Source: Prevotella sp.
GTDB taxonomy: Bacteria > Bacteroidota > Bacteroidia > Bacteroidales > Bacteroidaceae
DNA: 43,413 bases
Assembly: GCA_024681875.1 (NCBI GenBank)
Contig: JAILAA010000046.1
Coordinates: forward strand, 1-43,413
Direction of reading: 5' to 3'
The notes below the pieces were generated by a model. That model saw nothing but the letters and a program-made list of their open reading frames with translations. It had not been told where the DNA came from and searched no databases. How positions within the stretch are numbered: position 1 is the stretch's first letter; each line of letters opens with the position of its first letter. The position numbers and the translations under genes were made by a program. Positions 16,127 to 23,281 of the stretch are shown in pieces.

Positions 16127-17263
16127 TTAGCGGTTGTTATACATCTTTTCGTAATACTTCTGATAGTCGCCGGAGGTGACATTATCGAGCCACTCCTGGT
16201 TGTCGAGATACCAGCGGACGGTTTTCTCGATGCCCTCTTCGAACTGCAGGCTCGGCTCCCAGCCCAGCTCACGCTGCAGCTTGCTGGAGTCGATGGCGTA
16301 ACGCAGGTCATGGCCGGCACGGTCGGTGACGTAGGTGATGAGATTCATATCCTCGCCCTCCTTGCGTCCGAGCAGACGGTCGACGGTGTTGATGAGCACG
16401 CGGATGATGTCGATGTTCTTCCACTCGTTGAAGCCGCCGATGTTATAGGTCTCGGCGATGAGTCCTTCGTGGAAGATAAGGTCGATGGCGCGTGCGTGGT
16501 CTTCGACATAGAGCCAGTCGCGCACATTCTCGCCCTTGCCATAGACAGGCAGCGGCTTGCGATGGCGGATGTTGTTGATGAAGAGCGGGATGAGCTTCTC
16601 AGGGAACTGGAACGGACCATAGTTGTTCGAGCAGTTAGTCACCACGACGGGCATCCCGTAGGTGTCGTGATAGGCACGAACGAAATGGTCACTGCTGGCC
16701 TTGGCTGCGCTGTAGGGCGAGTGAGGGTTGTACTTCGTGGTCTCGAGGAAGAACTTGTCGCCGTAAGCCAAATGGTGCTCCGAGCTTGAGGCTGTAGTGG
16801 TGAAGGGCGGCTCGATGCCTTCGGGGTGCGTCAGCTCCAAAGCGCCATAAACTTCATCAGTAGAGATGTGGTAGAAGCGCTTGCCCTCGTAGCGCTCGGG
16901 CAACGACTCCCAGTAGAGCTTGGCAGCCTGCAAGAGGCTGAGTGTGCCCATGACGTTGGTCTTGGCAAAAGTGAAGGGGTCTTTGATAGAACGGTCCACG
17001 TGGCTCTCGGCGGCCAGGTGGATGATGCCGTCCACTTTCTTGTCCTGCATCAGCTGGTAGAAGGCGTCGAAGTCGCAGATGTCCATCTTCACGAACTCGT
17101 AGTTCGGCTTGTCCTCGATGTCCTTCAGGTTGGCCAGGTTGCCGGCGTAGGTCAGCTTGTCGAGGTTGATGATGTGATACTCGGGATACTTGTTCACGAA
17201 CAGGCGCACCACATGGCTGCCAATGAATCCGGCTCCGCCGGTAATAACGATGGTTCTTTTCAT
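16127..17263 (-). CDS. rmlB: dTDP-glucose 4,6-dehydratase
   Basis: RmlB (RfbB) forms dTDP-4-keto-6-deoxyglucose from dTDP-glucose. The sequence shows the extended SDR pattern: NAD-binding [14 protein letters not shown] at the N-terminus, [19 protein letters not shown] with the catalytic Asp-Glu pair, [15 protein letters not shown] with the catalytic Tyr/Lys, [19 protein letters not shown] and [17 protein letters not shown]. At 378 aa it is slightly longer than the typical 350-360 because of an insertion after [14 protein letters not shown], as is common in Bacteroidetes. Its product is the FdtA substrate. rmlA, rmlC and rmlD are not in the window. The start overlaps the upstream small gene by 4 nt. 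Confidence 0.96.
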   Translation of the reverse strand: MKRTIVITGGAGFIGSHVVRLFVNKYPEYHIINLDKLTYAGNLANLKDIEDKPNYEFVKMDICDFDAFYQLMQDKKVDGIIHLAAESHVDRSIKDPFTFAKTNVMGTLSLLQAAKLYWESLPERYEGKRFYHISTDEVYGALELTHPEGIEPPFTTTASSSEHHLAYGDKFFLETTKYNPHSPYSAAKASSDHFVRAYHDTYGMPVVVTNCSNNYGPFQFPEKLIPLFINNIRHRKPLPVYGKGENVRDWLYVEDHARAIDLIFHEGLIAETYNIGGFNEWKNIDIIRVLINTVDRLLGRKEGEDMNLITYVTDRAGHDLRYAIDSSKLQRELGWEPSLQFEEGIEKTVRWYLDNQEWLDNVTSGDYQKYYEKMYNNR

Positions 17264-17445
17264 TTCTTATTCTTTTTTCTATTGTATATTCCTAATACGA
17301 ACATGACGACAAAGGCAATGATGAACGTCTGCGACGCCTCAGCCCATGTCTCTTCCATACCCAGCAGGTATGTTAATAACGTAGCCACTGCTGCAACTAT
17401 TGTGCAGACAGCCAGTTCCGGCAACCATTTTTTCAATTCATCCAT
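17260..17445 (-). CDS. Small two-helix membrane protein (61 aa)
   Basis: From ATG 17445 the frame encodes MDELKKWLPELAVCTIVAAV, then ATLLTYLLGMEETWAEASQT, then [21 protein letters not shown]. That is two hydrophobic helices around a short acidic loop, with a lysine-rich cytoplasmic tail. A TTG at 17460 would add five residues. The stop overlaps the rmlB start by 4 nt, which supports it being a real, coupled gene. I recognise no family. It could be a small partner of envelope glycan assembly, but this rests on context only. Confidence 0.6.
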   Translation of the reverse strand: MDELKKWLPELAVCTIVAAVATLLTYLLGMEETWAEASQTFIIAFVVMFVLGIYNRKKNKK

Positions 17446-17460
17446 TATCTCAGAAATCAA

Positions 17461-17492
17461 ATGTCTAAATGTCTAAAAGTCTAATTGTCTGA
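17461..17492. repeat. Short degenerate tandem repeat at a gene junction
   Basis: ATGTCTAA, ATGTCTAAA, AGTCTAATT and GTCTGAG follow one another across the end of the phosphoesterase gene (its TAG stop lies inside) and the start of the next gene. The unit length is 8-9 bp. Confidence 0.5.
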
Positions 17493-17975
17493 GAGCGTAA
17501 TGACTTCAAGATCCTTGAATGTGGCGCCATCGATGACGAGGCGCATCAGCGTGCGCTCCTGTTGCCAACCCTGAATGCCTGCAGCACCGGGATTGAGGTG
17601 GAGCAGGTTAAGAGTCTTGTCGAACTTCACCTTGAGGATGTGTGAGTGCCCGGCGATGAAGAGCTGCGGCGGATTGGCGAAGAGCGTGGAGCGGACGCTG
17701 GGATCGTATTTGCCAGGATAGCCTCCGATGTGCTTGATGAGCACGTCGACCTCCTCACACTTGAAGCGGTTCAGTTCGCGGTACATCAGACGCAGGTCGC
17801 CGCCGTCGCAGTTGCCGCAGACGGCACGCAGCAGCCTGAACTCAGCCAGACGCTCGGCCACCTCAACGGTGCCGATGTCGCCGGCGTGCCATATCTCATC
17901 GCAGGGCTCAAAGTATTGCAGGTACTTCGGGTCCCAGTAACCGTGGGTGTCGCTGATAATGCCTATTGTTTTCAT
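17481..17975 (-). CDS. YfcE-type metallophosphoesterase
   Basis: The start ATG 17975 (MKTIGIISDTHGYWDPKYL) puts the first metal-binding motif, D-x-H, at the N-terminus, as in YfcE/MJ0936 phosphodiesterases; a longer upstream frame is not supported. The calcineurin-like set is complete: ISDTHG, HAGDIG, GNCDG (the family GNxD variant) and GHSHILK. At 164 aa it is a typical single-domain member. The family hydrolyses phosphodiesters with Mn2+; the natural substrate is unknown. It sits 34 nt after the cytidylate-kinase-like gene in the minus-strand run and ends in TAG, showing that TAG is used as a stop in this genome. Confidence 0.9.
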   Translation of the reverse strand: MKTIGIISDTHGYWDPKYLQYFEPCDEIWHAGDIGTVEVAERLAEFRLLRAVCGNCDGGDLRLMYRELNRFKCEEVDVLIKHIGGYPGKYDPSVRSTLFANPPQLFIAGHSHILKVKFDKTLNLLHLNPGAAGIQGWQQERTLMRLVIDGATFKDLEVITLSDN

Positions 17976-17980
17976 AGAGT

Positions 17981-18009
17981 GTGTGAGGTGTGAGGTGAGA
18001 GGTGTGAGT
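17981..18009. repeat. Short degenerate tandem repeat between two genes
   Basis: GTGTGAGGTG, TGAGGTGAGA and GGTGTGAG follow each other between the stop of the cytidylate-kinase-like gene and the start of the phosphoesterase gene. The period is about 7-10 bp. No hairpin is evident. Confidence 0.45.
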
Positions 18010-18633
18010 TTACATGGCAAAACGCTTTCTGACAAACTCGGCGATGAACTTCTCGGTCTCCACAAGACCAAGGATGCTGGCATCGATGCACAGGTCGTAG
18101 CTCTGCGATGCCCCCCAGCGCTTGCCCGTGTAGTAGTTGTAGTATTCTGCGCGGTGTTTCTCGCCCTGCTCTATGAGTTTGCGGGCCTCGTCGGGCAATA
18201 CGCCCATTTTGTTGACCACGCTGTTGATGCGGAACTCAAGAGAGGCGGTGATGAACACGTTGACGGTGTTGGGGAAGTCGCGCAACACATAGTCGGCACA
18301 TCGGCCCACAAAGACGCACGAACCTTTTTCGGCCTCCTTACGGATGGCATCGCTCTGAAACTTAAACAGTCCCTCCTGTGAGAAATTGTTCTGATAGAAA
18401 TTGCCACCGGCGGCGCTGTTGCTGTAGGGCAAGTGCAAGAAAGAGCGAAGAAAGCCCTTACGCTCATCGTTCTTCTCGAAGAACTCTTTGGAGAATCCGC
18501 TTTCCTGGGCTGCCAAGTTAAGTATCTCGCGGTCGTAATACTGGGCATCGAAGTCCAATGCCAGCATACGTCCTATGTCATGACCGCCGGAGCCCAGCTG
18601 TCGTCCTATGTTAATGATGATTGACTTGTCCAT
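18010..18633 (-). CDS. Cytidylate kinase-like family protein
   Basis: 207 aa, beginning MDKSIIINIGRQLGSGGHDIGRMLALDF. The SRQxGSGGxxIG-type N-terminus, DREILNLAAQESGF, VFVGRCADYVL and YYNYYTGKRWGASQSYDLCIDAS are typical of the Cytidylate_kin2 (AAK6) family, which are P-loop proteins without the classical GxGKT lysine. The family is predicted to phosphorylate a nucleotide or a small molecule, but the substrate has not been established in Bacteroidetes. Its start overlaps the end of the MATE transporter gene by 23 nt, indicating coupled translation. Confidence 0.88.
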   Translation of the reverse strand: MDKSIIINIGRQLGSGGHDIGRMLALDFDAQYYDREILNLAAQESGFSKEFFEKNDERKGFLRSFLHLPYSNSAAGGNFYQNNFSQEGLFKFQSDAIRKEAEKGSCVFVGRCADYVLRDFPNTVNVFITASLEFRINSVVNKMGVLPDEARKLIEQGEKHRAEYYNYYTGKRWGASQSYDLCIDASILGLVETEKFIAEFVRKRFAM

Positions 18634-19975
18634 AAGCTTTCAGTTTTCTTAGATACCATATTAATATAGGTATAGTCATGGCAAACGATGCAAAGTCGCT
18701 GAATGGCATGGCGTACCACACACCGTCGAGCTGCCAGAAGATGGGAAGCACATAGGCCAGAGGCAGCAGGATAATGAGCTGGCGCGACAGCGAGAGGAAA
18801 ATGCTGATCTTCACCTTGCCGATACACTGGAAGAAATTGGTGATGACAGCCTGCGAGCCTACTACAAAGAACACCAGCAAATCGAGGACGATGCCATGCG
18901 CCGACATATCGAGCAACACGGGATCGGTGGCAAAGATGCGGGCTATCTGTCTCGGGAAAAGCATACCCAGCGTCCACCCCACAAAGAGGAACGTAGTGGC
19001 GGCAGCTATCGACAACCAGAGGCAACGCAGCATACGGTCGAATTTACGCGCGCCAAAGTTGTAGCCCACAATAGGCTGCATGCCCTGCGTGATGCCCATG
19101 ACGAACATGAAGAGGGCCATCACCACTGAGTTGGCAATGGAGTAGGCTCCCACAGCCATGTCACCACCGTAGCGGAAGAACTGGTTGTTCATGAAAATGA
19201 CGATGATGCACGACGTGGTCTGCATCAGGAACGGTGACACGCCAATGGACACAATATTGCGCACCAAATCGGCCTTTAGCCGGTAGATGCCCCGCTTCAG
19301 GTGCAACAGCTCGTTCTTGTTGGAGAAGAGGTGCATCTGCCAGCACAGTGCCAGCGTCTGGCTGGTGACGGTAGCCAATGCCGCACCTCGAATGCCCCAT
19401 CGTAGCCACCAGACGAAGGCGAATACCAGCAGGATGTTCATGCCCACGGTGAACAGCGTGGCATACATGGCATGGCGCGGTTTGCCAGCTGCTCGCAGCA
19501 CGGCGTTCATGCCGAAGTACATGTGCGTAATCATGTTGCCCGCCAGGATGATTTGCATGAATTCACGAGCATAGGGAAGCGTGGCGTCACTCGCTCCGAA
19601 GAAGCGGAGAATGGGGTCGAGGAACACTAGACTGACCAACATGAAGACAAAACCTACGACGAGATTCAGCGTCACCGTGTTGCCCAGCAGATGCTGTGCA
19701 GTCTCATAGTCGCGCTGCCCCAGCTTTACGCTGATACATGTCGAGGCGCCTACGCCCACGGCGGCACCGAAGGCGGCGCTCAGATTCATAAACGGGAAAG
19801 TGATGCCCAGTCCGGCAATGGCGTCGGGCCCCACCACCTGTCCTATCGATGCACGGTCTATGATGTTATATAATGAGGAGGCCGTCATCGCCACAATGGC
19901 AGGCAAGGCATACTGCCACAACAGCATGCCGACAGGCTTCTGCCCCAACTCTAAGGCCTTCTGCTTGTTGTCCAT
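18611..19975 (-). CDS. MATE-family multidrug/sodium antiporter
   Basis: The start ATG 19975 (MDNKQKALELGQKPVGMLLWQYALPAIVAM) is 16 nt from a promoter box, so the longer upstream frame is excluded. The 454-aa protein has twelve hydrophobic helices in two MatE repeats. The first has SSLYNIIDRASIGQVVGPDAIAGLGITFPFM and the second MGITQGMQPIVGYNFGARKFDRM, both hallmarks of the family. Such proteins export drugs, dyes or lipid-linked intermediates using Na+ or H+ gradients. It is the first gene of the ten-gene run ending at 11753. Export of a glycan precursor is possible from context, but MATE drug efflux is the default reading. Confidence 0.93.
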   Translation of the reverse strand: MDNKQKALELGQKPVGMLLWQYALPAIVAMTASSLYNIIDRASIGQVVGPDAIAGLGITFPFMNLSAAFGAAVGVGASTCISVKLGQRDYETAQHLLGNTVTLNLVVGFVFMLVSLVFLDPILRFFGASDATLPYAREFMQIILAGNMITHMYFGMNAVLRAAGKPRHAMYATLFTVGMNILLVFAFVWWLRWGIRGAALATVTSQTLALCWQMHLFSNKNELLHLKRGIYRLKADLVRNIVSIGVSPFLMQTTSCIIVIFMNNQFFRYGGDMAVGAYSIANSVVMALFMFVMGITQGMQPIVGYNFGARKFDRMLRCLWLSIAAATTFLFVGWTLGMLFPRQIARIFATDPVLLDMSAHGIVLDLLVFFVVGSQAVITNFFQCIGKVKISIFLSLSRQLIILLPLAYVLPIFWQLDGVWYAMPFSDFASFAMTIPILIWYLRKLKAYGQVNHH

Positions 19976-19990
19976 AGTGCTATTTTGTGT

Positions 19991-20021
19991 GCAAAGGTAC
20001 GAAGAAATGAGTGAAAAGCAA
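19991..20021 (-). promoter_or_regulatory. Promoter of the MATE gene and its downstream run
   Basis: Complement of CAAA (20018-20021), 19 nt, complement of CAAAGGTA (19991-19998): TTTG N19 TACCTTTG with the extended TTCGTACCTTTGCA form. The leader would be about 10 nt. Confidence 0.7.
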
Positions 20022-20097
20022 AGGAAAAACATTTTTTTGTTACCGCCGCAAAAGAAAAAGTGAATCGGTCTCAACTGCGAGGTGCATCGTTAAAAAA

Positions 20098-20180
20098 GTA
20101 AAACAACTTGTTTTACTGAAAAAAGGGCTCACTTTTGAAAAAAACTCATATGACTTTTTCAGTAAAACAACTTGTTTTAC
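20098..20180. repeat. Nested palindromes: two 9-1-9 palindromes forming a larger inverted repeat
   Basis: GTAAAACAACTTGTTTTAC occurs at 20098-20116 and 20162-20180. Each copy is a perfect palindrome with 9-bp arms and a single central base. The first copy is followed by TGAAAAA and the second preceded by TTTTTCA, so the whole interval is also a 26-bp-arm inverted repeat with one central mismatch and a spacer of about 31 bp. A third hyphenated palindrome, TGATTCT T AGAATCA, follows at 20214-20228. The sequence lies between divergent promoters (MATE leftward, subtilase rightward), so it could be an operator for both, or a cruciform or bidirectional terminator-like element. Confidence 0.7.
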
Positions 20181-20305
20181 TTTCTGACCTATTTCTGTAT
20201 GATTGTAAGCGTCTGATTCTTAGAATCATATAGACCCTTTATGAAAAAGCCGCATTTTATTCATAAAAAAAGGACGTCAGATTTCCTCATGCGGAAATAA
20301 TTTGT

Positions 20306-20313
20306 TACCTTTG
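20306..20313 (+). promoter_or_regulatory. -7 box of the subtilase-xseAB operon
   Basis: TACCTTTG at 20306-20313, followed by CACGC, 24 nt before ATG 20338. Confidence 0.6.
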
Positions 20314-20337
20314 CACGCTACTAATGACTAGAAGAAA

Positions 20338-21750
20338 ATGAAACGACTATTGCTGCTTTTCATCCTGCTTTCCGTCGCAACAGCCTACGTTGCGGCCGGG
20401 GGGAAACGCCCTGTGAAGAAGTCATACGTCTACAGATATTATCTCACCGACAAGCAGGGCACCACGTTCTCTGTTGACAAGCCACAGCGCTTCCTCTCAG
20501 AAAGAAGCATTGCACGCCGCCAGCGGCAGGGGCTGCCCATCGACAGCACAGACCTGCCCGTGCCACACCAGTATGTTCGCCAGTTTGCCGTAAAGGGCGC
20601 CACCGTACTGGGCACCAGCCGCTGGCAGAACACCGTGGTGGTGCGCGCCGCCGACACACTGCTGCTGAACAGACTGGCACGGCTGCCCATCGTCAGGGAG
20701 TCATGCTGCGTCTACATCGCACCAGACTCCATCGACATCGACGACAACATCACATGGAACGTGCACGACAGCTTCAACCGCTGGGACTCAGTGCGGAACG
20801 AGCCATACGGTATGGCAGCCGATCAGATTGAAATGCTCAACGGCAGGCGTCTGCATGAAGCAGGACTTACGGGCAAGGGCATGGTCATCGCCATCCTTGA
20901 CGGCGGCTTTCAGAACTACGACCGCATCCCTGCGCTGCAACGTGCCAAGGTGCTTGGCGTGAGGGATTTCGTCAGTTCAGGGAATCCAGACGGTCCAGAT
21001 TATCCAGGCAAAGACTTTCACCAAATTGACCACGGCACACGTGTATTCTCGGCCATGGCCGCCTACGCGCCGGAAGTTGCCATCGGCACAGCGCCTGACG
21101 CCTCCTACTGGCTGTTGCGCACTGAAGAGCCACCCACGGAGCAGCCCGTGGAGGAAGACTACTGGACGATGGCGGCTGAGTTTGCCGACTCTGTTGGTGT
21201 CGACGTCATCAATTCTTCGCTTGGCTACCACAAATTCGACGACGGACTGCCCAGCTACCGCCTACGCGACCTCGACGGCAAGACGGCCTTCATATCCCGC
21301 TCAGCCTCGATGCTTGCCAAAAAGGGTATTGTGCACTGCAACTCAGCCGGCAACAGCGGCATGGGCGAGTGGAAGAAAATCGGCGTGCCTGCCGATGCTC
21401 CCGATATCCTGACCGTAGGCGCCGTGGACAAGAAGGGCGCACTGGCATCTTTCTCCAGCATCGGACCTTCGCAGGACGGCCGTGTCAAGCCCGACGTCGT
21501 GGCCCTGGGCCACAACACCACGCTCATCTCAGGCCGCGGCACACTGGTGCACGACATGGGCACCTCGTTCTCCACACCCGTTACCTGCGGACTGGTGGCC
21601 TGTCTGTGGCAGGGGCTGCCACAGCTGACGGCCTTGCAAATCATCGAACTCGTCAGACGAAGCGCAGACCAGTACGACGCTCCAAACAACATCTACGGCT
21701 ACGGCCTGCCCGACTTCTGGAAAGCCTATGAAAGCGCTCTCACTCCTTGA
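20338..21750 (+). CDS. Secreted S8 (subtilisin-like) serine peptidase
   Basis: A signal peptide (MKRLLLLFILLSVATAYVAAG) is followed by a propeptide-like region to about residue 160 and an S8 catalytic domain. The triad is visible: Asp188 in VIAILDGGF, His232 in DHGTRVFS and Ser410 in GTSFSTP, with the oxyanion Asn in HCNSAGNSG. The C-terminus (NNIYGYGLPDFWKAYESALTP) ends right after the domain; no T9SS sorting domain is present. At 470 aa it is typical of Bacteroidetes subtilases with an unusual role downstream of a strong promoter. Its last 23 nt overlap the xseA start, so the housekeeping nuclease genes are translated from the same mRNA. Substrate unknown. Confidence 0.92.
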   Translation: MKRLLLLFILLSVATAYVAAGGKRPVKKSYVYRYYLTDKQGTTFSVDKPQRFLSERSIARRQRQGLPIDSTDLPVPHQYVRQFAVKGATVLGTSRWQNTVVVRAADTLLLNRLARLPIVRESCCVYIAPDSIDIDDNITWNVHDSFNRWDSVRNEPYGMAADQIEMLNGRRLHEAGLTGKGMVIAILDGGFQNYDRIPALQRAKVLGVRDFVSSGNPDGPDYPGKDFHQIDHGTRVFSAMAAYAPEVAIGTAPDASYWLLRTEEPPTEQPVEEDYWTMAAEFADSVGVDVINSSLGYHKFDDGLPSYRLRDLDGKTAFISRSASMLAKKGIVHCNSAGNSGMGEWKKIGVPADAPDILTVGAVDKKGALASFSSIGPSQDGRVKPDVVALGHNTTLISGRGTLVHDMGTSFSTPVTCGLVACLWQGLPQLTALQIIELVRRSADQYDAPNNIYGYGLPDFWKAYESALTP

Positions 21751-23086
21751 ACTCAACTCCCTCGTCCGTCAGGTCATCGAGCAGACCTTCAACCAGGAAT
21801 ACTGGGTGGAGGCCGAACTGTCGGAGTGCCGTGAGTCAAGAGGCCACTGCTACATGGAGCTCATCGAGAAGGACGAGAAAACCGCCACACCCGTGGCACG
21901 CGCCTCGGCCAAGTGCTGGCGCTCGCAGTGGGCCATGCTGCAGCCCTACTTCGAACGCACCACAGGACAGACACTGCACGCAGGGCTGAAGGTGCGGCTG
22001 AAGGTCTATGCGCAATTTCATGAAGCCTTCGGCTTCTCGTGGATTGTCACCGACATCGACCCCACTTTTACGCTCGGCGACATGGCCCGCAAGCGGCAGG
22101 AAATCATCCGCCAACTGAAGGAAGAGGGCGTCTTCGACCTGCAGAAGGAACTGACATTGCCGTTGTTCTGTCAGCGCATCGCCGTCATCAGCAGTGAGAC
22201 GGCAGCAGGCTATGGTGACTTTGTCAACCAGCTCAGCAACAACGAATACGGCTTGCAGTTCACTACTCGCCTGTTCCCTGCCATCATGCAGGGAGAGCAG
22301 GTGGAGCAAAGCATCATCGCAGCACTGAACGAAATCTACAATTCTTCGCCCGTCGAAGAATTCTCAAATCTCAAATCTCAAATCTCAAATCTCAATTCTC
22401 AATTCGACTGTGTAGTCATCATCCGCGGTGGTGGCGCCACGGCTGACATGTCGGGCTTTGACACACTGGCCCTGGCAGAAAACGTGGCCAACTTCCCTCT
22501 ACCTATTATTACGGGCATAGGCCATGACCGTGACGAGAGCATCCTCGACATGGTGAGTCACACCCGTGTTAAGACACCAACCGCTGCAGCAGCCCTGCTC
22601 ATCAACCACCTGAAGCAGGTACTCGATGCCGTCAACGATTCGCAGGACCGCATCACCTACTACGCCCAGCAGAGGATTGCGACCATGAAGTCGCAACTCG
22701 CAATGCTCCAGGCTCTCATCCCCAAAATCTTTCCAGCCATCAAGACACGGCAAGAGGCAGCTGTCGATGCGATGTCGCAGCGAATGTTTGCCGCCGTCCG
22801 ACAGCATATTCTCGCTTGCCAAGGCCAGCTCAACACGTACAAACAAAAGATTCCACTCATGATGGCGCAAGAAATGAGCGCAAAGAAGCACCAGCTGGAA
22901 CTGATGGAAGAGAAAGCCAAATCCCTCGACCCCACCCTCCTGCTAAAACGCGGCTACAGTATTACCCTTAAAGACGGGAAGCCTGTCAAGTCCTCCCATC
23001 AAGTGAAAGAAGGCGACATCATTGAAACGCGTCTCATGGAGGGCACCATCCATTCTATCATTAAAGACAAAGAACAGAAGTCATGA
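21728..23086 (+). CDS. xseA: Exodeoxyribonuclease VII large subunit
   Basis: XseA is the catalytic subunit of ExoVII, which degrades single-stranded DNA to short oligonucleotides. The N-terminal OB fold (LSLLELNSLVRQVIEQTFNQEYWVEAELSE to VKVYAQFHEAFGFSWIVTDIDP) precedes the nuclease core, with RIAVISSETAAGYGDF, VVIIRGGGATADM and ITGIGHDRDESILDMVSH. A long coiled coil and the GYSITLKDGKPVKS tail follow. Between AALNEIY and FDCVVIIRGGG, where relatives have only a few residues, there is an extra segment, NSSPVEEF then SNLKSQISNLNSQ. It is encoded by a palindrome (22340-22362) and six 7-bp units (22362-22403). The start overlaps the subtilase end by 23 nt. Confidence 0.95.
   Translation: MKALSLLELNSLVRQVIEQTFNQEYWVEAELSECRESRGHCYMELIEKDEKTATPVARASAKCWRSQWAMLQPYFERTTGQTLHAGLKVRLKVYAQFHEAFGFSWIVTDIDPTFTLGDMARKRQEIIRQLKEEGVFDLQKELTLPLFCQRIAVISSETAAGYGDFVNQLSNNEYGLQFTTRLFPAIMQGEQVEQSIIAALNEIYNSSPVEEFSNLKSQISNLNSQFDCVVIIRGGGATADMSGFDTLALAENVANFPLPIITGIGHDRDESILDMVSHTRVKTPTAAAALLINHLKQVLDAVNDSQDRITYYAQQRIATMKSQLAMLQALIPKIFPAIKTRQEAAVDAMSQRMFAAVRQHILACQGQLNTYKQKIPLMMAQEMSAKKHQLELMEEKAKSLDPTLLLKRGYSITLKDGKPVKSSHQVKEGDIIETRLMEGTIHSIIKDKEQKS
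22340..22403 (+). repeat. In-frame insertion in xseA: palindrome plus 7-bp tandem repeats
   Basis: AATTCTTCG (22340-22348), CCCGT and CGAAGAATT (22354-22362) form a perfect inverted repeat. It is followed directly by TCTCAAA four times and TCTCAAT twice (22362-22403). Six units of 7 nt equal 42 nt, so the reading frame is preserved. The same 7-mer array recurs at 38459-38486 inside another gene. Confidence 0.8.
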
Positions 23087-23277
23087 AACAGGAACAGAAA
23101 TACGAAGAAGCCTTCCGGGAACTCCAGCAGATTGTAGGCAAGATGGAGTCGGGCGAGTTTGACATAGACGAACTTGCCGTTCAGCTAAAAACCGCCCAGC
23201 GGTTAATCAAGTTTTGCAAGGAGAAGCTGACCAAGACAGAAGAGGAAATCCAGAAGATTCAGGCCGAGCAAGAGTAA
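23083..23277 (+). CDS. xseB: Exodeoxyribonuclease VII small subunit
   Basis: 64 aa, MKQEQKYEEAFRELQQIVGKMESGEFDIDELAVQLKTAQRLIKFCKEKLTKTEEEIQKI, a helical hairpin that matches the XseB family in length and in the YEEAxxELExIVxxxExGxxxLDELxxxxxxAxxLIxxCxxKL pattern. Several copies bind each XseA to form the ExoVII holoenzyme. The start overlaps the xseA stop by 4 nt (ATGA), ensuring coupled synthesis. The convergent PP2C gene ends only 4 nt after this stop, with no room for a terminator between them. Confidence 0.93.
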   Translation: MKQEQKYEEAFRELQQIVGKMESGEFDIDELAVQLKTAQRLIKFCKEKLTKTEEEIQKIQAEQE

Positions 23278-23281
23278 ACGC

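Noticed and set aside
16090..16320. N-terminal extension of PurT
   Set aside because: The extra 77 residues lie inside rmlB on the same strand, are Ser/Thr/Arg-rich shadow sequence, and PurT begins canonically at [13 protein letters not shown].
14890..19975. Biosynthetic gene cluster for a secondary metabolite
   Set aside because: The genes are those of envelope sugar modification and housekeeping; no assembly-line, lanthipeptide or similar enzymes are present.
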